A stretch of 64,000 bases of DNA from Crocinitomix algicola (GTDB taxonomy: Bacteria > Bacteroidota > Bacteroidia > Flavobacteriales_D > Crocinitomicaceae), in contig NZ_LYPF02000018.1 of the NCBI RefSeq assembly GCF_001661595.2, forward strand, positions 62,001 to 126,000. The letters are read 5' to 3'. The position numbers were made by a program, and so were the translations under genes. Below, piece by piece: positions 35,791 to 46,111 of the stretch (positions within the stretch are counted from its first letter, which is position 1; each line of letters starts with the position of its first letter). Under the pieces are notes generated by a model. The model had not been told where the DNA came from, did not search any database, and was given only the letters and a program-made list of their open reading frames with translations.

Positions 35791-36417
35791 TTAATTCAAT
35801 ATAGATTCAATTTTTTCAACAGCTCCTTCTACGATCACTAACTTATTAGCGTTAAGAATTTCGTAGGTATTTAAGCTATCAACAGTCACAACATTAGCGC
35901 CTTGAATATTGCGAGCAGAAAGAAAAACATTTTTGTTATCTTCTGGTAAAACAAACAATACTTTTTCATAAGCGATCTCCATATCAGCCATGATACTCAT
36001 AAAGTTTTTCGTTTTAACCTCATTCAAATCCATATTATTTACGACAATAATATTTTTTTCTTGAGCTTTGTATGATAATGCAGACTTTCGTGCTAAACGT
36101 TTTAATTTCACGTTCAATTTAAAGTCATAATTTCTTGGTTTTGGACCAAAAACACGTCCACCACCTCTGAAAACCGGAGATTTAATGCTACCCGCACGAG
36201 CTGTACCTGTACCTTTTTGCTTTTTGATCTTACGTGTTGATCCAGCGATATCAGCTCTTTCTTTTGACTTGTGCGTACCTTGACGTTGAGCAGCTAAATA
36301 CTGTTTTACATCAAGATAAATTGCATGATCATTTGGCTCGATACCGTAGATAGAATCAGCAAGCTTAACCTTTGCGGCAGTCTCCTTACCTTTTATGTCA
36401 ACTACTTTAATATCCAT
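35791..36417 (-). CDS. rplD: 50S ribosomal protein L4
   Basis: I start at ATG 36417 (208 residues, [13 protein letters not shown]), which leaves 1 bp to the rplC stop; a frame from 36429 would overlap rplC by 11 bp. Core segments are [40 protein letters not shown] and [14 protein letters not shown]4 lines the exit tunnel and in gammaproteobacteria represses the S10 operon. Confidence 0.95.
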   Translation of the reverse strand: MDIKVVDIKGKETAAKVKLADSIYGIEPNDHAIYLDVKQYLAAQRQGTHKSKERADIAGSTRKIKKQKGTGTARAGSIKSPVFRGGGRVFGPKPRNYDFKLNVKLKRLARKSALSYKAQEKNIIVVNNMDLNEVKTKNFMSIMADMEIAYEKVLFVLPEDNKNVFLSARNIQGANVVTVDSLNTYEILNANKLVIVEGAVEKIESILN

Positions 36418-36418
36418 C

Positions 36419-37033
36419 TTATTTCTCAATTATTACGTAAGAACCTTTCGCTCCAGGTATAGAACCTTTCACTAAAATCAAATTCTTATCAGTTAAAACT
36501 TTTAATATTTGCAAGTTTGGTTGAGTAACGCGAGCGTTACCCGTTTGACCTGCCATTCTCATTCCTTTAAATACTCTTGCAGGATAAGAAGCTGCACCGA
36601 TTGAACCTGGTGCTCTTAAACGGTTATGTTGACCATGAGTAGATTGTCCAACACCACCAAAACCGTGACGTTTAACTACCCCTTGAAAACCTTTACCTTT
36701 TGACGTACCGATTACATCAACAAAAGTGTTTTCCTCAAAAATATCAACACTGACAACATCTCCAAGATTTAAATCTTCAAAACCGTCAAACTCAACCAAT
36801 TTAGCTTTTGGCGTAGTTTTAGCTTTTTTGAAATGACCTTGTAGGGCATTTGGTGTGTTCTTAGCTCTTTTGTCTCCAAAAGCCAATTGTACAGCCTTGT
36901 ACCCATCTTTTTCTTCGGTTTTAACTTGCGTCACAACGCAAGGACCAGCCTCTATCACTGTGCATGGCGTTGCCTTGCCCTCGGCACTGTAGATGCTAGT
37001 CATCCCGATTTTCTTTCCAATAATCCCTGGCAT
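36419..37033 (-). CDS. rplC: 50S ribosomal protein L3
   Basis: A 204-residue early assembly protein whose loop reaches toward the peptidyl transferase centre. Canonical segments are [39 protein letters not shown] and [20 protein letters not shown]. Confidence 0.97.
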   Translation of the reverse strand: MPGIIGKKIGMTSIYSAEGKATPCTVIEAGPCVVTQVKTEEKDGYKAVQLAFGDKRAKNTPNALQGHFKKAKTTPKAKLVEFDGFEDLNLGDVVSVDIFEENTFVDVIGTSKGKGFQGVVKRHGFGGVGQSTHGQHNRLRAPGSIGAASYPARVFKGMRMAGQTGNARVTQPNLQILKVLTDKNLILVKGSIPGAKGSYVIIEK

Positions 37034-37050
37034 ACTTTACTTATTACTAA

Positions 37051-37356
37051 TTAAACTTTAATTTCAACGTTAACACCACTTGGCAATTCGAGCTTCATCA
37101 AAGCATCAACCGTTTTAGATGATGAGCTATAGATGTCAATTAATCTCTTATATGCAGACAATTGAAATTGCTCTCTTGCTTTTTTATTTACGTGTGGTGA
37201 TTTCAATACAGTATAAATTCTTTTGTGCGTTGGTAGAGGAATTGGTCCACTTACCACTGCACCTGTCGCTTTTACTGCTTTTACAATCTTTTCAGCAGAT
37301 TTATCCACTAAATTATGATCGTAAGACTTTAATTTTATTCTAATTTTTTGGCTCAT
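37051..37356 (-). CDS. rpsJ: 30S ribosomal protein S10
   Basis: A 101-residue protein of the 30S head, in other bacteria also NusE, the antitermination partner of NusB. It begins [20 protein letters not shown] and has [20 protein letters not shown]. It follows fusA by 15 bp, which joins the str and S10 clusters into one unit without tuf. Confidence 0.97.
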   Translation of the reverse strand: MSQKIRIKLKSYDHNLVDKSAEKIVKAVKATGAVVSGPIPLPTHKRIYTVLKSPHVNKKAREQFQLSAYKRLIDIYSSSSKTVDALMKLELPSGVNVEIKV

Positions 37357-37371
37357 TTTTATAGCTCTTTA

Positions 37372-39510
37372 TTATGCTTCAATTTTACCTTGTACTTTCT
37401 TAATTACTGCGTCAGCAATATTCTTAGGAGTAGTTGCGTAATGCGAGAACTCCATAGTTGATGTCGCACGACCAGACGATAATGTTCTTAATGTCGTAAC
37501 ATAACCAAACATTTCTGCCAATGGAACATCTGCTTTAACAACTTTCGCTCCAGAGCGATCATCCATACCATTAATTTGTCCTCGACGTTTATTCAAATCG
37601 GCAACGATATCTCCCATATACTCTTCAGGAGTAACCACTTCAACTTTCATAATTGGCTCCAATAACTCAGGACTTGCATTTTTCAATCCATGTCTATAAG
37701 CCATTTTAGCACAAACTTCAAATGAAAGTGCATCTGAATCAACATCATGGTACGAACCATCGTTCAATTCAACTACAAGGCTATCAATTGGGAACCCAGC
37801 TAATACACCGTTCTTCATTGAGTCCTTAAATCCTTTTTCAACAGAAGGGATAAATTCTTTTGGAATGTTACCACCTTTAATGTTGTTAATAAATTCAAGT
37901 CCAGTTTTTTCAGCATCTTCTTGTGGGTAGATTTTAACAGAAATATCTGCGAATTTACCACGACCACCAGATTGCTTTTTATACACCTCTTTGTGCTCAA
38001 CTGAAGCATTAATTTTCTCTTTGTAGGCAACCTGAGGAGCACCTTCATTTACTTCTACACCGAACTCTCTTTTCAAACGATCAATTAAAACCTCAAGGTG
38101 AAGCTCACCCATTCCAGAGATTACAGTTTGACCAGAATCATCATTTGTAGAAATTTGGAAAGTTGGATCCTCTTCAGATAATTTATTAAGACCCATTCCT
38201 AATTTATCAACATCAGCCTGTGTTTTAGGCTCGATTGCGATACCAATTACTGGATCTGGGAAATCCATTGATTCTAATACGATTGGGTGTTTTTCATCAC
38301 ACAATGTATCACCAGTTCTGATATCTTTGAAACCTACACCGGCACCTATATCACCAGCCTCGATCATATCAATTGCATTCTGTTTATTCGAGTGCATTTG
38401 GAAGATACGAGAAATACGCTCTTTTTTATCCGTTCTAGTATTGTGGATATAAGAACCTGAATCAATTTTACCAGAATACATTCTAAAGAAACAAAGTCTT
38501 CCTACGAATGGATCAGTAGCAATCTTAAACGCTAAAGCCGCTGTAGGCTCATCAATACTTGGTTTTCTGAATGCAGGCTCATCAGTCTTAGGGTTGATCC
38601 CTTCAACAGCCTCTTTATCCATTGGAGAAGGAAGGAATGCCATTACCGCATCCAACATAGTTTGTACCCCTTTATTTTTGAAAGCAGATCCACACATGAT
38701 AGGTTGGATAGACATATCTATTGTTGCTTTTCTGATAGCAGCAAACATTTCCTCTTTAGTAATTGAATCAGAATCTTCGAAGAATTTTTCCATAAGCGCT
38801 TCATCAGATTCAGCTACCGCTTCAATTAACTTGTCTCTCCACTCTTGTGCCTCATCTACTAAATCAGCAGGAATTTCAACTTCCTCATATGTTGATCCGA
38901 AATTCTCATCATCCCATATGATTCCTTTCATTGTAATTAAGTCTACAACACCTTTGAATTCATCTTCAGCTCCAATTGGAATTTGAAGTGGCAACGGATT
39001 ACCACCAAGACGCTCACGCACTTCTTTCACACAACGCATGAAGTCTGCACCAGCACGATCCATTTTATTAACGAAACAAATTCTTGGAACACCATATTTA
39101 TCTGCTTGTCTCCAAACAGTTTCTGATTGTGGCTCAACACCCGACGCAGCACAAATAAGAGCTACTGCACCATCCAAAACACGTAAAGAACGCTCTACCT
39201 CAACGGTAAAGTCAACGTGACCTGGAGTATCAATAATATTAATACGATAATCTTTTGTATTATCAACAGGTTGCCCTTGTACCGTTGGATATTTCCAGAA
39301 ACAAGTTGTTGCAGCAGAAGTAATTGTAATACCTCTCTCCTGCTCCTGCTCCATCCAGTCCATAGTAGCAGCACCATCATGAACCTCACCAATCTTATGG
39401 CTTACACCAGTATAAAAAAGGATACGCTCAGTTGTTGTAGTTTTACCTGCATCAACATGGGCCATAATCCCAATATTTCTTGTATATGTTAAATCTCTTT
39501 TCTTAGCCAT
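37372..39510 (-). CDS. fusA: Elongation factor G
   Basis: A 712-residue translocase GTPase. The G domain shows G1 [12 protein letters not shown] (about 17-28), G2 [11 protein letters not shown]3 DTPGHVDFT (about 97) and G4 [10 protein letters not shown] (about 150). Domain II begins near 310, followed by the domain III-V region with YREKI-like VAYKEKI and [12 protein letters not shown] near the end. It lies 2 bp after rpsG. Being in the ribosomal cluster it is the primary EF-G. Confidence 0.97.
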   Translation of the reverse strand: MAKKRDLTYTRNIGIMAHVDAGKTTTTERILFYTGVSHKIGEVHDGAATMDWMEQEQERGITITSAATTCFWKYPTVQGQPVDNTKDYRINIIDTPGHVDFTVEVERSLRVLDGAVALICAASGVEPQSETVWRQADKYGVPRICFVNKMDRAGADFMRCVKEVRERLGGNPLPLQIPIGAEDEFKGVVDLITMKGIIWDDENFGSTYEEVEIPADLVDEAQEWRDKLIEAVAESDEALMEKFFEDSDSITKEEMFAAIRKATIDMSIQPIMCGSAFKNKGVQTMLDAVMAFLPSPMDKEAVEGINPKTDEPAFRKPSIDEPTAALAFKIATDPFVGRLCFFRMYSGKIDSGSYIHNTRTDKKERISRIFQMHSNKQNAIDMIEAGDIGAGVGFKDIRTGDTLCDEKHPIVLESMDFPDPVIGIAIEPKTQADVDKLGMGLNKLSEEDPTFQISTNDDSGQTVISGMGELHLEVLIDRLKREFGVEVNEGAPQVAYKEKINASVEHKEVYKKQSGGRGKFADISVKIYPQEDAEKTGLEFINNIKGGNIPKEFIPSVEKGFKDSMKNGVLAGFPIDSLVVELNDGSYHDVDSDALSFEVCAKMAYRHGLKNASPELLEPIMKVEVVTPEEYMGDIVADLNKRRGQINGMDDRSGAKVVKADVPLAEMFGYVTTLRTLSSGRATSTMEFSHYATTPKNIADAVIKKVQGKIEA

Positions 39511-39512
39511 TA

Positions 39513-39986
39513 CTAGAATCTATTAAAGTGTGAAAATGCTTTATTTGCTTCTGCCATTCTGTGCATATCTTCTTTCTTTTTGAAAGCAGCACCTTCTTCT
39601 TTAGCAGCCGCCATAATTTCGAATGCTAATTTTTGAGCCATTGTTTTCTCGTTTCTTTTTCTAGAGAAACCAATTAACCATTTCATTGCAAGAGATTGTT
39701 TTCTATTATCTCGAACAGGAGTAGGAATTTGGAAAGTTGCCCCACCAACTCTTCTACTTCTAACCTCTACATTAGGAGTAACATTATTCAATGCTCTTTT
39801 CCATACATCTACAGGGCTCTCTTCCTCATTCTTTTCAGCAACGATATCCATTGCATCGTAGAAAATCTTGAAAGAAACACTCTTCTTTCCGTGAAGCATT
39901 AAATTATTAACAAATTTAGTTACCAATACATCCTTATACTTAGGATCAGGCAATATCGTGTGTTTTTTTGCTTGTCTTCTTCTCAT
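39513..39986 (-). CDS. rpsG: 30S ribosomal protein S7
   Basis: A 157-residue primary binder of the 16S 3' major domain. Segments are [40 protein letters not shown] and [19 protein letters not shown]. It lies 7 bp after rpsL. Confidence 0.97.
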   Translation of the reverse strand: MRRRQAKKHTILPDPKYKDVLVTKFVNNLMLHGKKSVSFKIFYDAMDIVAEKNEEESPVDVWKRALNNVTPNVEVRSRRVGGATFQIPTPVRDNRKQSLAMKWLIGFSRKRNEKTMAQKLAFEIMAAAKEEGAAFKKKEDMHRMAEANKAFSHFNRF

Positions 39987-39993
39987 GATTCAC

Positions 39994-40368
39994 TTATTTC
40001 TTAGGACGTTTAGCACCGTATTTAGATCTTCTTTGTAGTCTTCCTTCAACACCTGCAGTATCTAATGCACCACGAACAATGTGATAACGAACTCCTGGTA
40101 AATCTTTTACTCTTCCTCCTCGCACAAGAACAATTGAGTGCTCTTGTAAGTTATGACCTTCTCCTCCGATATAAGCATTCACTTCTTTACCATTGGTTAG
40201 TCTTACCCTAGCTACTTTACGCATAGCTGAGTTCGGTTTTTTCGGTGTGGTAGTGTAAACTCTTACACATACTCCTCTTCGCTGCGGGCAAGAATCGAGA
40301 GCCGCTGACTTACTCGTTTTCACCTGCGCTACTCTACCTTTTCTAATTAATTGTTGAATAGTTGGCAT
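39994..40368 (-). CDS. rpsL: 30S ribosomal protein S12
   Basis: A 124-residue decoding-centre protein and first gene of the whole ribosomal unit. [20 protein letters not shown] holds the Lys that is wild-type for streptomycin sensitivity (about residue 43), and [13 protein letters not shown] holds the second classical site region. A well-spaced promoter lies 74-103 bp upstream. Confidence 0.97.
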   Translation of the reverse strand: MPTIQQLIRKGRVAQVKTSKSAALDSCPQRRGVCVRVYTTTPKKPNSAMRKVARVRLTNGKEVNAYIGGEGHNLQEHSIVLVRGGRVKDLPGVRYHIVRGALDTAGVEGRLQRRSKYGAKRPKK

Positions 40369-40441
40369 AGTACCTTTAAATGTTGTTTTTATCTATTTAT
40401 TTCACAATATATTGCGCCCAAATTCGTAAAAATTCGGAGTG

Positions 40442-40471
40442 CAAAGGTATTAAGTTTTTTTTATTATACAA
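40442..40471 (-). promoter_or_regulatory. Promoter of the rpsL-to-rplQ ribosomal unit
   Basis: On the minus strand, TTG (40471-40469), a 19-bp spacer and TACCTTTG (40449-40442) match the Bacteroidota housekeeping promoter (TTG-N17-23-TAnnTTTG). The predicted start near 40436 gives a leader of about 68 nt to rpsL. This is the best-formed promoter in the window. Confidence 0.7.
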
Positions 40472-40619
40472 CTTTTGCCTTGTTAATTTTTTGATTTTTC
40501 ACAAATTACTGTTGAAAATATAAAATGGCATGAAAAGAAGCGGATGAAAAAATCCTCTTTAAAAACACAAAAATAGAACTAAATTAAATAGAGATAAATC
40601 AGGATCATTAATATTTATA

Positions 40620-40627
40620 TATTTTTG
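40620..40627 (+). promoter_or_regulatory. Candidate -7 element (TATTTTTG) for the UvrD/PcrA gene
   Basis: TATTTTTG matches TAnnTTTG and ends 5 bases before the ATG at 40633, so a transcript from it would begin at or next to the start codon. No -33 TTG is found at normal spacing. Confidence 0.35.
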
Positions 40628-40632
40628 TTCCT

Positions 40633-42915
40633 ATGGATTATTTATCGACGTTAAATCCTGCACAGCGGGATGCAGTTTTACATACTGAAGGAGCAACAAT
40701 GGTTATCGCAGGAGCTGGATCAGGTAAAACGAGAGTACTAACATATCGTATAGCGCACATGATTAAAAATGGCGTTGATCCTTTCAACATCCTAGCCTTA
40801 ACATTTACCAACAAGGCAGCAAAAGAAATGAAGGAACGTATTTCTCAAATAATTGGAGGTAGTGAAGCGAAGAATATTTCCATGGGGACATTTCACTCTG
40901 TGTTTGCACGAATTCTTCGACATCACTCTGATAAGTTAGGTTACCCGTCCAATTTTACAATCTATGACACACAAGATTCAAGAAGTTTATTAAAAACGAT
41001 AATTAAAGAACTTCGGTTAGACGATAAAATGTATAAACCGAATTTAATTTCAGGTAGAATTTCATCAGCGAAAAACAACCTTATCTCAGCGGCAGCCTAT
41101 GAGGCCAATACTGAAATTGTTGCTGAAGATCGAATGAGCGGTAAACCCCGGCTTTTTGAAGTCTATCGTTTATATGAAAAGCGATGTTTTATGGCTGGTG
41201 CGATGGATTTTGATGACCTTCTTTTTAAAACTAACATCCTTTTAAGGGACCATCCCGATGTGTTGCATTACTATCAGCATAAGTTTAAATATATTTTGGT
41301 TGATGAGTATCAGGACACCAACTATTCCCAATATTTAATTGTTAAAAAACTCGCTGCCGTCTTCAATAATATATGTGTTGTAGGAGACGATGCTCAAAGT
41401 ATCTATTCATTTAGAGGAGCAAATATTGAGAACATCTTAAATTTTAAGAATGACTATAAAGATCATCGTATATTCAAACTAGAGCAAAATTATCGCAGCA
41501 CAAAAACTATAGTTAACGCAGCCAATAGCGTAATAGCTAAAAACAAAGACCAAATCCAAAAGACTGTTTGGACAGACAATAATGAAGGGAATAAGATAAA
41601 AGTACTACGCTCCTTAACAGACAATGAAGAAGGTAAAGCGATAAGTAACATGATTTTTGAAACAAAAAATTTGGAACAGGCGGCCAACTCTGATTTTGCC
41701 ATCTTGTATCGAACTAATGCGCAATCGAGATCATTTGAGGAATCCTTAAGGAAATTAAATTTACCCTATAAAATATACGGAGGCTTATCTTTCTATCAAC
41801 GTAAAGAGATTAAAGATTTATTAGCCTATTTTAGATTGACTGCAAATCCCACAGATGAAGAAGCCTTAAAAAGGGTAATTAATTACCCCAAACGAGGGAT
41901 TGGTAAAACTACGATTGAAAAAATTATAATTGCCGCAGTAGAACATGAAACAAGTCTTTGGGAAATTATTACCAATCTGCCAAAATTTAATGTTGGAATT
42001 AGCAGTACTGCCAAGCAAAAAATTAATGCTTTTGTGACTTCTATTAACAGTTATGCTGTACAGTTAGAAAAACTTGACGCGTACTCACTTGCCGAGCACA
42101 TTGCAAAAAACTCCGGAATATTAAGAGACTTGTATGAAGATAAATCGCCGGAGGGTGTGTCCAGACATGAAAACATACAAGCATTACTTTCTGGTATAAA
42201 GGAATTTGTTGAATCAACTGATGAGAATGAGACCGCATATTTGAGTGATTTTATGGTTGATGTAGCTTTGTTAACTGATGCAGATCAAGACACAGAAGAA
42301 GACAAAGACAAAATTACATTAATGACCATTCACGCTTCAAAAGGACTTGAGTTCCCCTATGTCTATATTGTAGGATTGGAAGAGAACCTATTCCCTTCGC
42401 AATTGGCATTAAACTCTAGAACGGAATTAGAAGAAGAGCGGCGGTTATTTTATGTAGCAATTACTAGAGCAGAGAAGCAAGCTACGCTTTCTTATGCGAC
42501 GAGTCGATTTAGATGGGGAAATATAGTCACAAGTGAACCTAGCCGGTTCATAGAAGAAATTGACAACGAACATTTGGAATTATTGAATATACCAGGCGGA
42601 CGCAGTTTGGGTGGAGGAAGATCCATGAATCAAGTAAACATGGAAAGAAAAATAGGTTCGAAAAAACAGCCTTTATTTTCAGAAAGGCGAAAACTCACAC
42701 CTGTCAATCAAGCCAAACCTAAAAAAGCGACCAAGGGTGTAACTGCGAATAACTTAGATTTGAAGGTAGGTAATAATGTAATTCATGAACGATTCGGTAA
42801 AGGTAAAGTGGTAGGTTTGGATGGTAATCCACCTTCAAAAGCAACAGTATTCTTTCCGAAAGCTGGAAACAAACAATTATTATTAAAATTCGCGAAACTT
42901 GAAATTGTAGACTAG
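40633..42915 (+). CDS. UvrD/PcrA-type ATP-dependent DNA helicase
   Basis: A 760-residue superfamily 1A 3'-5' helicase for nucleotide excision and mismatch repair and recombination control. Motifs: LNPAQRDAV (Q motif), AGAGSGKTRVLT (Walker A, about 28), VDEYQDTNYSQ (about 222), GDDAQSIYSFRGA (about 250), QNYRST (about 285), LMTIHASKGLEF (about 560) and YVAITRAEK (about 608). The last 50 residues (VGNNVIHERFGKGKVVGLDG onward) form the Tudor-like C-terminal domain typical of PcrA/UvrD. Its TAG overlaps the stop of the opposite kinase gene in CTAG. Confidence 0.93.
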   Translation: MDYLSTLNPAQRDAVLHTEGATMVIAGAGSGKTRVLTYRIAHMIKNGVDPFNILALTFTNKAAKEMKERISQIIGGSEAKNISMGTFHSVFARILRHHSDKLGYPSNFTIYDTQDSRSLLKTIIKELRLDDKMYKPNLISGRISSAKNNLISAAAYEANTEIVAEDRMSGKPRLFEVYRLYEKRCFMAGAMDFDDLLFKTNILLRDHPDVLHYYQHKFKYILVDEYQDTNYSQYLIVKKLAAVFNNICVVGDDAQSIYSFRGANIENILNFKNDYKDHRIFKLEQNYRSTKTIVNAANSVIAKNKDQIQKTVWTDNNEGNKIKVLRSLTDNEEGKAISNMIFETKNLEQAANSDFAILYRTNAQSRSFEESLRKLNLPYKIYGGLSFYQRKEIKDLLAYFRLTANPTDEEALKRVINYPKRGIGKTTIEKIIIAAVEHETSLWEIITNLPKFNVGISSTAKQKINAFVTSINSYAVQLEKLDAYSLAEHIAKNSGILRDLYEDKSPEGVSRHENIQALLSGIKEFVESTDENETAYLSDFMVDVALLTDADQDTEEDKDKITLMTIHASKGLEFPYVYIVGLEENLFPSQLALNSRTELEEERRLFYVAITRAEKQATLSYATSRFRWGNIVTSEPSRFIEEIDNEHLELLNIPGGRSLGGGRSMNQVNMERKIGSKKQPLFSERRKLTPVNQAKPKKATKGVTANNLDLKVGNNVIHERFGKGKVVGLDGNPPSKATVFFPKAGNKQLLLKFAKLEIVD

Positions 42916-45900
42916 ACCAGAAGCCGCATAATTACTTTTGTTCCTTTTGAGGTCCCGTTCTCTTCAAATAGATCTACAATTTCGAATGGATTGAAATTTT
43001 GGCTTTGATTGATATTAGCCAATCGTTCTTGTGCCACTTGTAATGCCGTGGATTTATGATAGACATCTTTTTGCGCATTTCTTTTTGCGGAAACCATTCT
43101 TCCCACGCCATTATCTTGAACACTGCAAACTAAAACGTTTTCATTCATCCAATCGAAAGAAACAACAATCTTACCTTTTTTACCACTTCCCATTAATCCG
43201 TGGATAATAGCATTTTCAACAAATGGTTGAATCATTAATGGCGGTAGTACCTCCTCTTCTGTATCGACTAAATCACCTATTATAAACTCAAGTTCTACGT
43301 CAATATTAGATGTTAAACGCTCTAATTGAACATAATTCTTTAACGTCTTCATCTCGTCATCAATGGAAATCAGTTTTTCGCGAGAATTTTCAAGTACTTG
43401 ACGCATCAATTTTGAAAATTTTGACAAGGCATACCTCGCCTTATCAGAGTCATTTAATATTATTAGGTTATGAATTGAATTGAGAACATTAAATATAAAA
43501 TGAGGATTCATCTGCAACCTCAATGCTTTTTGTTCTAACTCAAGAAGATTTTTTTCAAGCTTTAACTTCTCGTTTAATTCTTTATTTTTTCGTTTTTGTC
43601 TTTTAAATAAGAGCAATATAACTAAGATTAAAATCAATCCTCCAGTGGAGTAATACGCAAATTTAAACCAGAATTTATCCCAATAAGGTTTGTCGATAGT
43701 AAAATCTACAGTCAATGGGGTTAATTTCCATTGATCATCCACTGAAGCTTGAACATTAAAAGTATATTTACCAGGTAACAAGTTTGGATAAGTTGCAATA
43801 TTAACTTTAGTAGCGGGGTTCCAATCAGATTCAACACCATCTAACTTCCAGCGGTACTTGATTCGTTCAGGAAAACTATAATGAATGGCTTTAAAAGAGA
43901 AGCTTATATGATTCTCATTATAATTCAAAAGAATTGACTTAATCACCTTACCTTTCTCAAAATTCTTGGCAAATCTGGTATTTTCAATTGATTCAAAAAC
44001 AATTCGAAAATCACTTAAAGTCAATGTTGGTGGATTTTCACGCAATATATTTGGGCTTAGCCCCTTATACAAATACAAGCCGTCAACTGTACCAGACCAA
44101 AAGTTACCTGCTTTATCAAAATGACCTGCATTAATATTTGTTTCAACACCTTCGAATCCTTCTTCATACCCAAAATGCTCTGATTTTTGGATAACATGGC
44201 TTGAATCCAACTCCAAACGATCCAACCCTCTCTCTGTTCCCACCCATAATTGGTTTTTATGCAATACCAATTGATACACATTATTCGATGCAATTACTCC
44301 AGAGTTGGCAGCGGTGATCCACTTTGTATGGACTAAACTGTCACCTGATATTTTAATTTTAAGAATACCATTATCTTTTGTTCCTAACCAAAAAACACTA
44401 TCACTTCCAACTATATTCCTAAAGCTAACCTTCGGCTCAAAAAATCGTTTACATTCCTGATTTGAAGAATAAAAGCCATAATCTCCAGCAGCAGTTACAT
44501 ACCACAGGCGGTTATTATTAAAATGCAAATCACCCACTCCTTTAAGATCACCTAATGTTTCATCCTTTAAACGCTTGAAACTAATATTCTGATAATTTTT
44601 AGAATTATAATTCATGTAAAAAATTCCATTCTCGGATGAACCGATATAAATACGTTTATTTTTCTGATCTTCAGCGAAACTTCTTATCCAGTTACCATAA
44701 AGACCAGCGCTTGCATTAAATTTATATATGGTGTCTTTATTATCAACAGAACTGTAGAGACCTACGCCTTTACCCTCTGTACCCAACCAAATATTTCCTT
44801 GACTATCTTCAAAAATTGCTTTGACCTTTTCCGAATAAAACCCATACTCCTCATCAAACAAAACACGCGAAGTATCATTTATTCTCATGACCCCTGTACC
44901 CTCCGTTCCGAGCCACAGATTATTTTTAGAATCATTTAATACGGAGAAAACATAATTCCCATTTAAACCAGAAGAACTAGTATATTTTAGGAAAGGGCTA
45001 TTTTGATAAACTGAAATACCTCCTCCACTAGTCCCAATCCAGATATTACCCCAAACATCAGATTTAATAGTTTTGATATGATTTCCAGATAACCCATTAG
45101 ATGTCTTAAAATTTCGAAGATCGTCGGTTTCAGCAACATATCTAAAAACTCCTTTGTTTAATGTTCCGATCCATAATTCATTCTGCTTAGAGACATATAA
45201 CGATAAAATAATTGCATCATTTAAATCTCTGAATTTCTCCTTTTGATAAATTTCATTTTTCTTATAAAAATTAAGCCCACCTCCGTAAGTACCTAATACC
45301 CATTCATCATTAAAAACAACAACTTCTTGCACATTATTATGAGACAATCCCTTTCCTTTATTCAATTTACCAAAAACATTGTCGAAACTTATTAAGCCCT
45401 TTTCAGTACAGAGCCATAAATTTGATGAGTCAGGGGTAAAAAACTTAAAAATGTTCAGTTGTTTTAGATTCGGATTATCAAGAAAAGGCTCAACCTTATT
45501 TTCATTTATAGTTAACAAGCCATCATTACTTGCTAAGTAGATCTGATCATCGAAAAACACTATATCTTGAATGGTTTGATTTGGGTTATCAGAATAATAG
45601 TTGCAAACAAAACTACCATCAGAATTAAAGACTGACACCCCTCCTTTTTGTCCAATCCATAGCTGGTTATTAATATTCTCTAAAGAATATATTCTATTTG
45701 ACAACAAAGAGTCATTTTTAGTGAAATATAGAAACTCTTTACCATCATACCGGCAAAGTCCCCCTCCTTGCGTTCCGATCCAAACTTGATTATCATCATC
45801 AAAATCCAAACAAAAAGCCTGAGATTGCGGTAAACCGTTTTGAATAGATAAAAAATTAAAATTATATGCCTGTGCAAATAATTGTGAGGATCCAATTATT

Positions 45901-45941
45901 ATTAGAAAAGAAACAAATAAGCTCTTCAACAAATTAGGCAC
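42912..45941 (-). CDS. Two-component-type sensor histidine kinase with beta-propeller sensor
   Basis: A 1009-residue membrane sensor. A signal peptide (1 to about 24) precedes a periplasmic region of many two-component propeller repeats (WIGTQGGGLCRYD, WIGTSGGGISVY, WLGTEGTGVMRI, WLGTEGKGVGLY and others, about 50-640), a Y_Y_Y-like domain (about 665-755, KYRWKLDGVESDW) and one TM (about 762-785). The kinase part is LytS-like: the phosphorylated His is in LQMNPHFIFNVLNSIHNL (about 815), and HATPase motifs are QPFVENAIIHG (about 900) and DNGVGR (about 945). No response regulator or SusCD-type locus is adjacent. The ligand is unknown. Confidence 0.9.
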   Translation of the reverse strand: MPNLLKSLFVSFLIIIGSSQLFAQAYNFNFLSIQNGLPQSQAFCLDFDDDNQVWIGTQGGGLCRYDGKEFLYFTKNDSLLSNRIYSLENINNQLWIGQKGGVSVFNSDGSFVCNYYSDNPNQTIQDIVFFDDQIYLASNDGLLTINENKVEPFLDNPNLKQLNIFKFFTPDSSNLWLCTEKGLISFDNVFGKLNKGKGLSHNNVQEVVVFNDEWVLGTYGGGLNFYKKNEIYQKEKFRDLNDAIILSLYVSKQNELWIGTLNKGVFRYVAETDDLRNFKTSNGLSGNHIKTIKSDVWGNIWIGTSGGGISVYQNSPFLKYTSSSGLNGNYVFSVLNDSKNNLWLGTEGTGVMRINDTSRVLFDEEYGFYSEKVKAIFEDSQGNIWLGTEGKGVGLYSSVDNKDTIYKFNASAGLYGNWIRSFAEDQKNKRIYIGSSENGIFYMNYNSKNYQNISFKRLKDETLGDLKGVGDLHFNNNRLWYVTAAGDYGFYSSNQECKRFFEPKVSFRNIVGSDSVFWLGTKDNGILKIKISGDSLVHTKWITAANSGVIASNNVYQLVLHKNQLWVGTERGLDRLELDSSHVIQKSEHFGYEEGFEGVETNINAGHFDKAGNFWSGTVDGLYLYKGLSPNILRENPPTLTLSDFRIVFESIENTRFAKNFEKGKVIKSILLNYNENHISFSFKAIHYSFPERIKYRWKLDGVESDWNPATKVNIATYPNLLPGKYTFNVQASVDDQWKLTPLTVDFTIDKPYWDKFWFKFAYYSTGGLILILVILLLFKRQKRKNKELNEKLKLEKNLLELEQKALRLQMNPHFIFNVLNSIHNLIILNDSDKARYALSKFSKLMRQVLENSREKLISIDDEMKTLKNYVQLERLTSNIDVELEFIIGDLVDTEEEVLPPLMIQPFVENAIIHGLMGSGKKGKIVVSFDWMNENVLVCSVQDNGVGRMVSAKRNAQKDVYHKSTALQVAQERLANINQSQNFNPFEIVDLFEENGTSKGTKVIMRLLV

Positions 45942-46111
45942 AAACGGTCGTATAAAAAATGAACGTACTCGGATAATAAAAGTCGTTTTAATTATTAGAT
46001 TATTTCATTAGATTCGTTTCGAAGTATGTCAATAAAAACATAAAAATCGCATAAGTTTAAACAATCTAAAGATACTATTTGAAACGGATAAAAAAAATAA
46101 AAGACGGATTC

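Noticed and set aside
38594-38986. 130-codon open frame opposite fusA
   Set aside because: Low-complexity Ser/Ile-rich antisense shadow of EF-G.
40369-40632. Extra small gene in the rpsL-uvrD divergent region
   Set aside because: Only AT-rich sequence with stops in all frames; explained by the two promoters.
46079-46111. TTG start for the PBP1C gene giving 11 extra residues
   Set aside because: ATG at 46112 keeps the membrane anchor intact; the TTG sits in an AT-rich stretch resembling promoter sequence. Not excluded.
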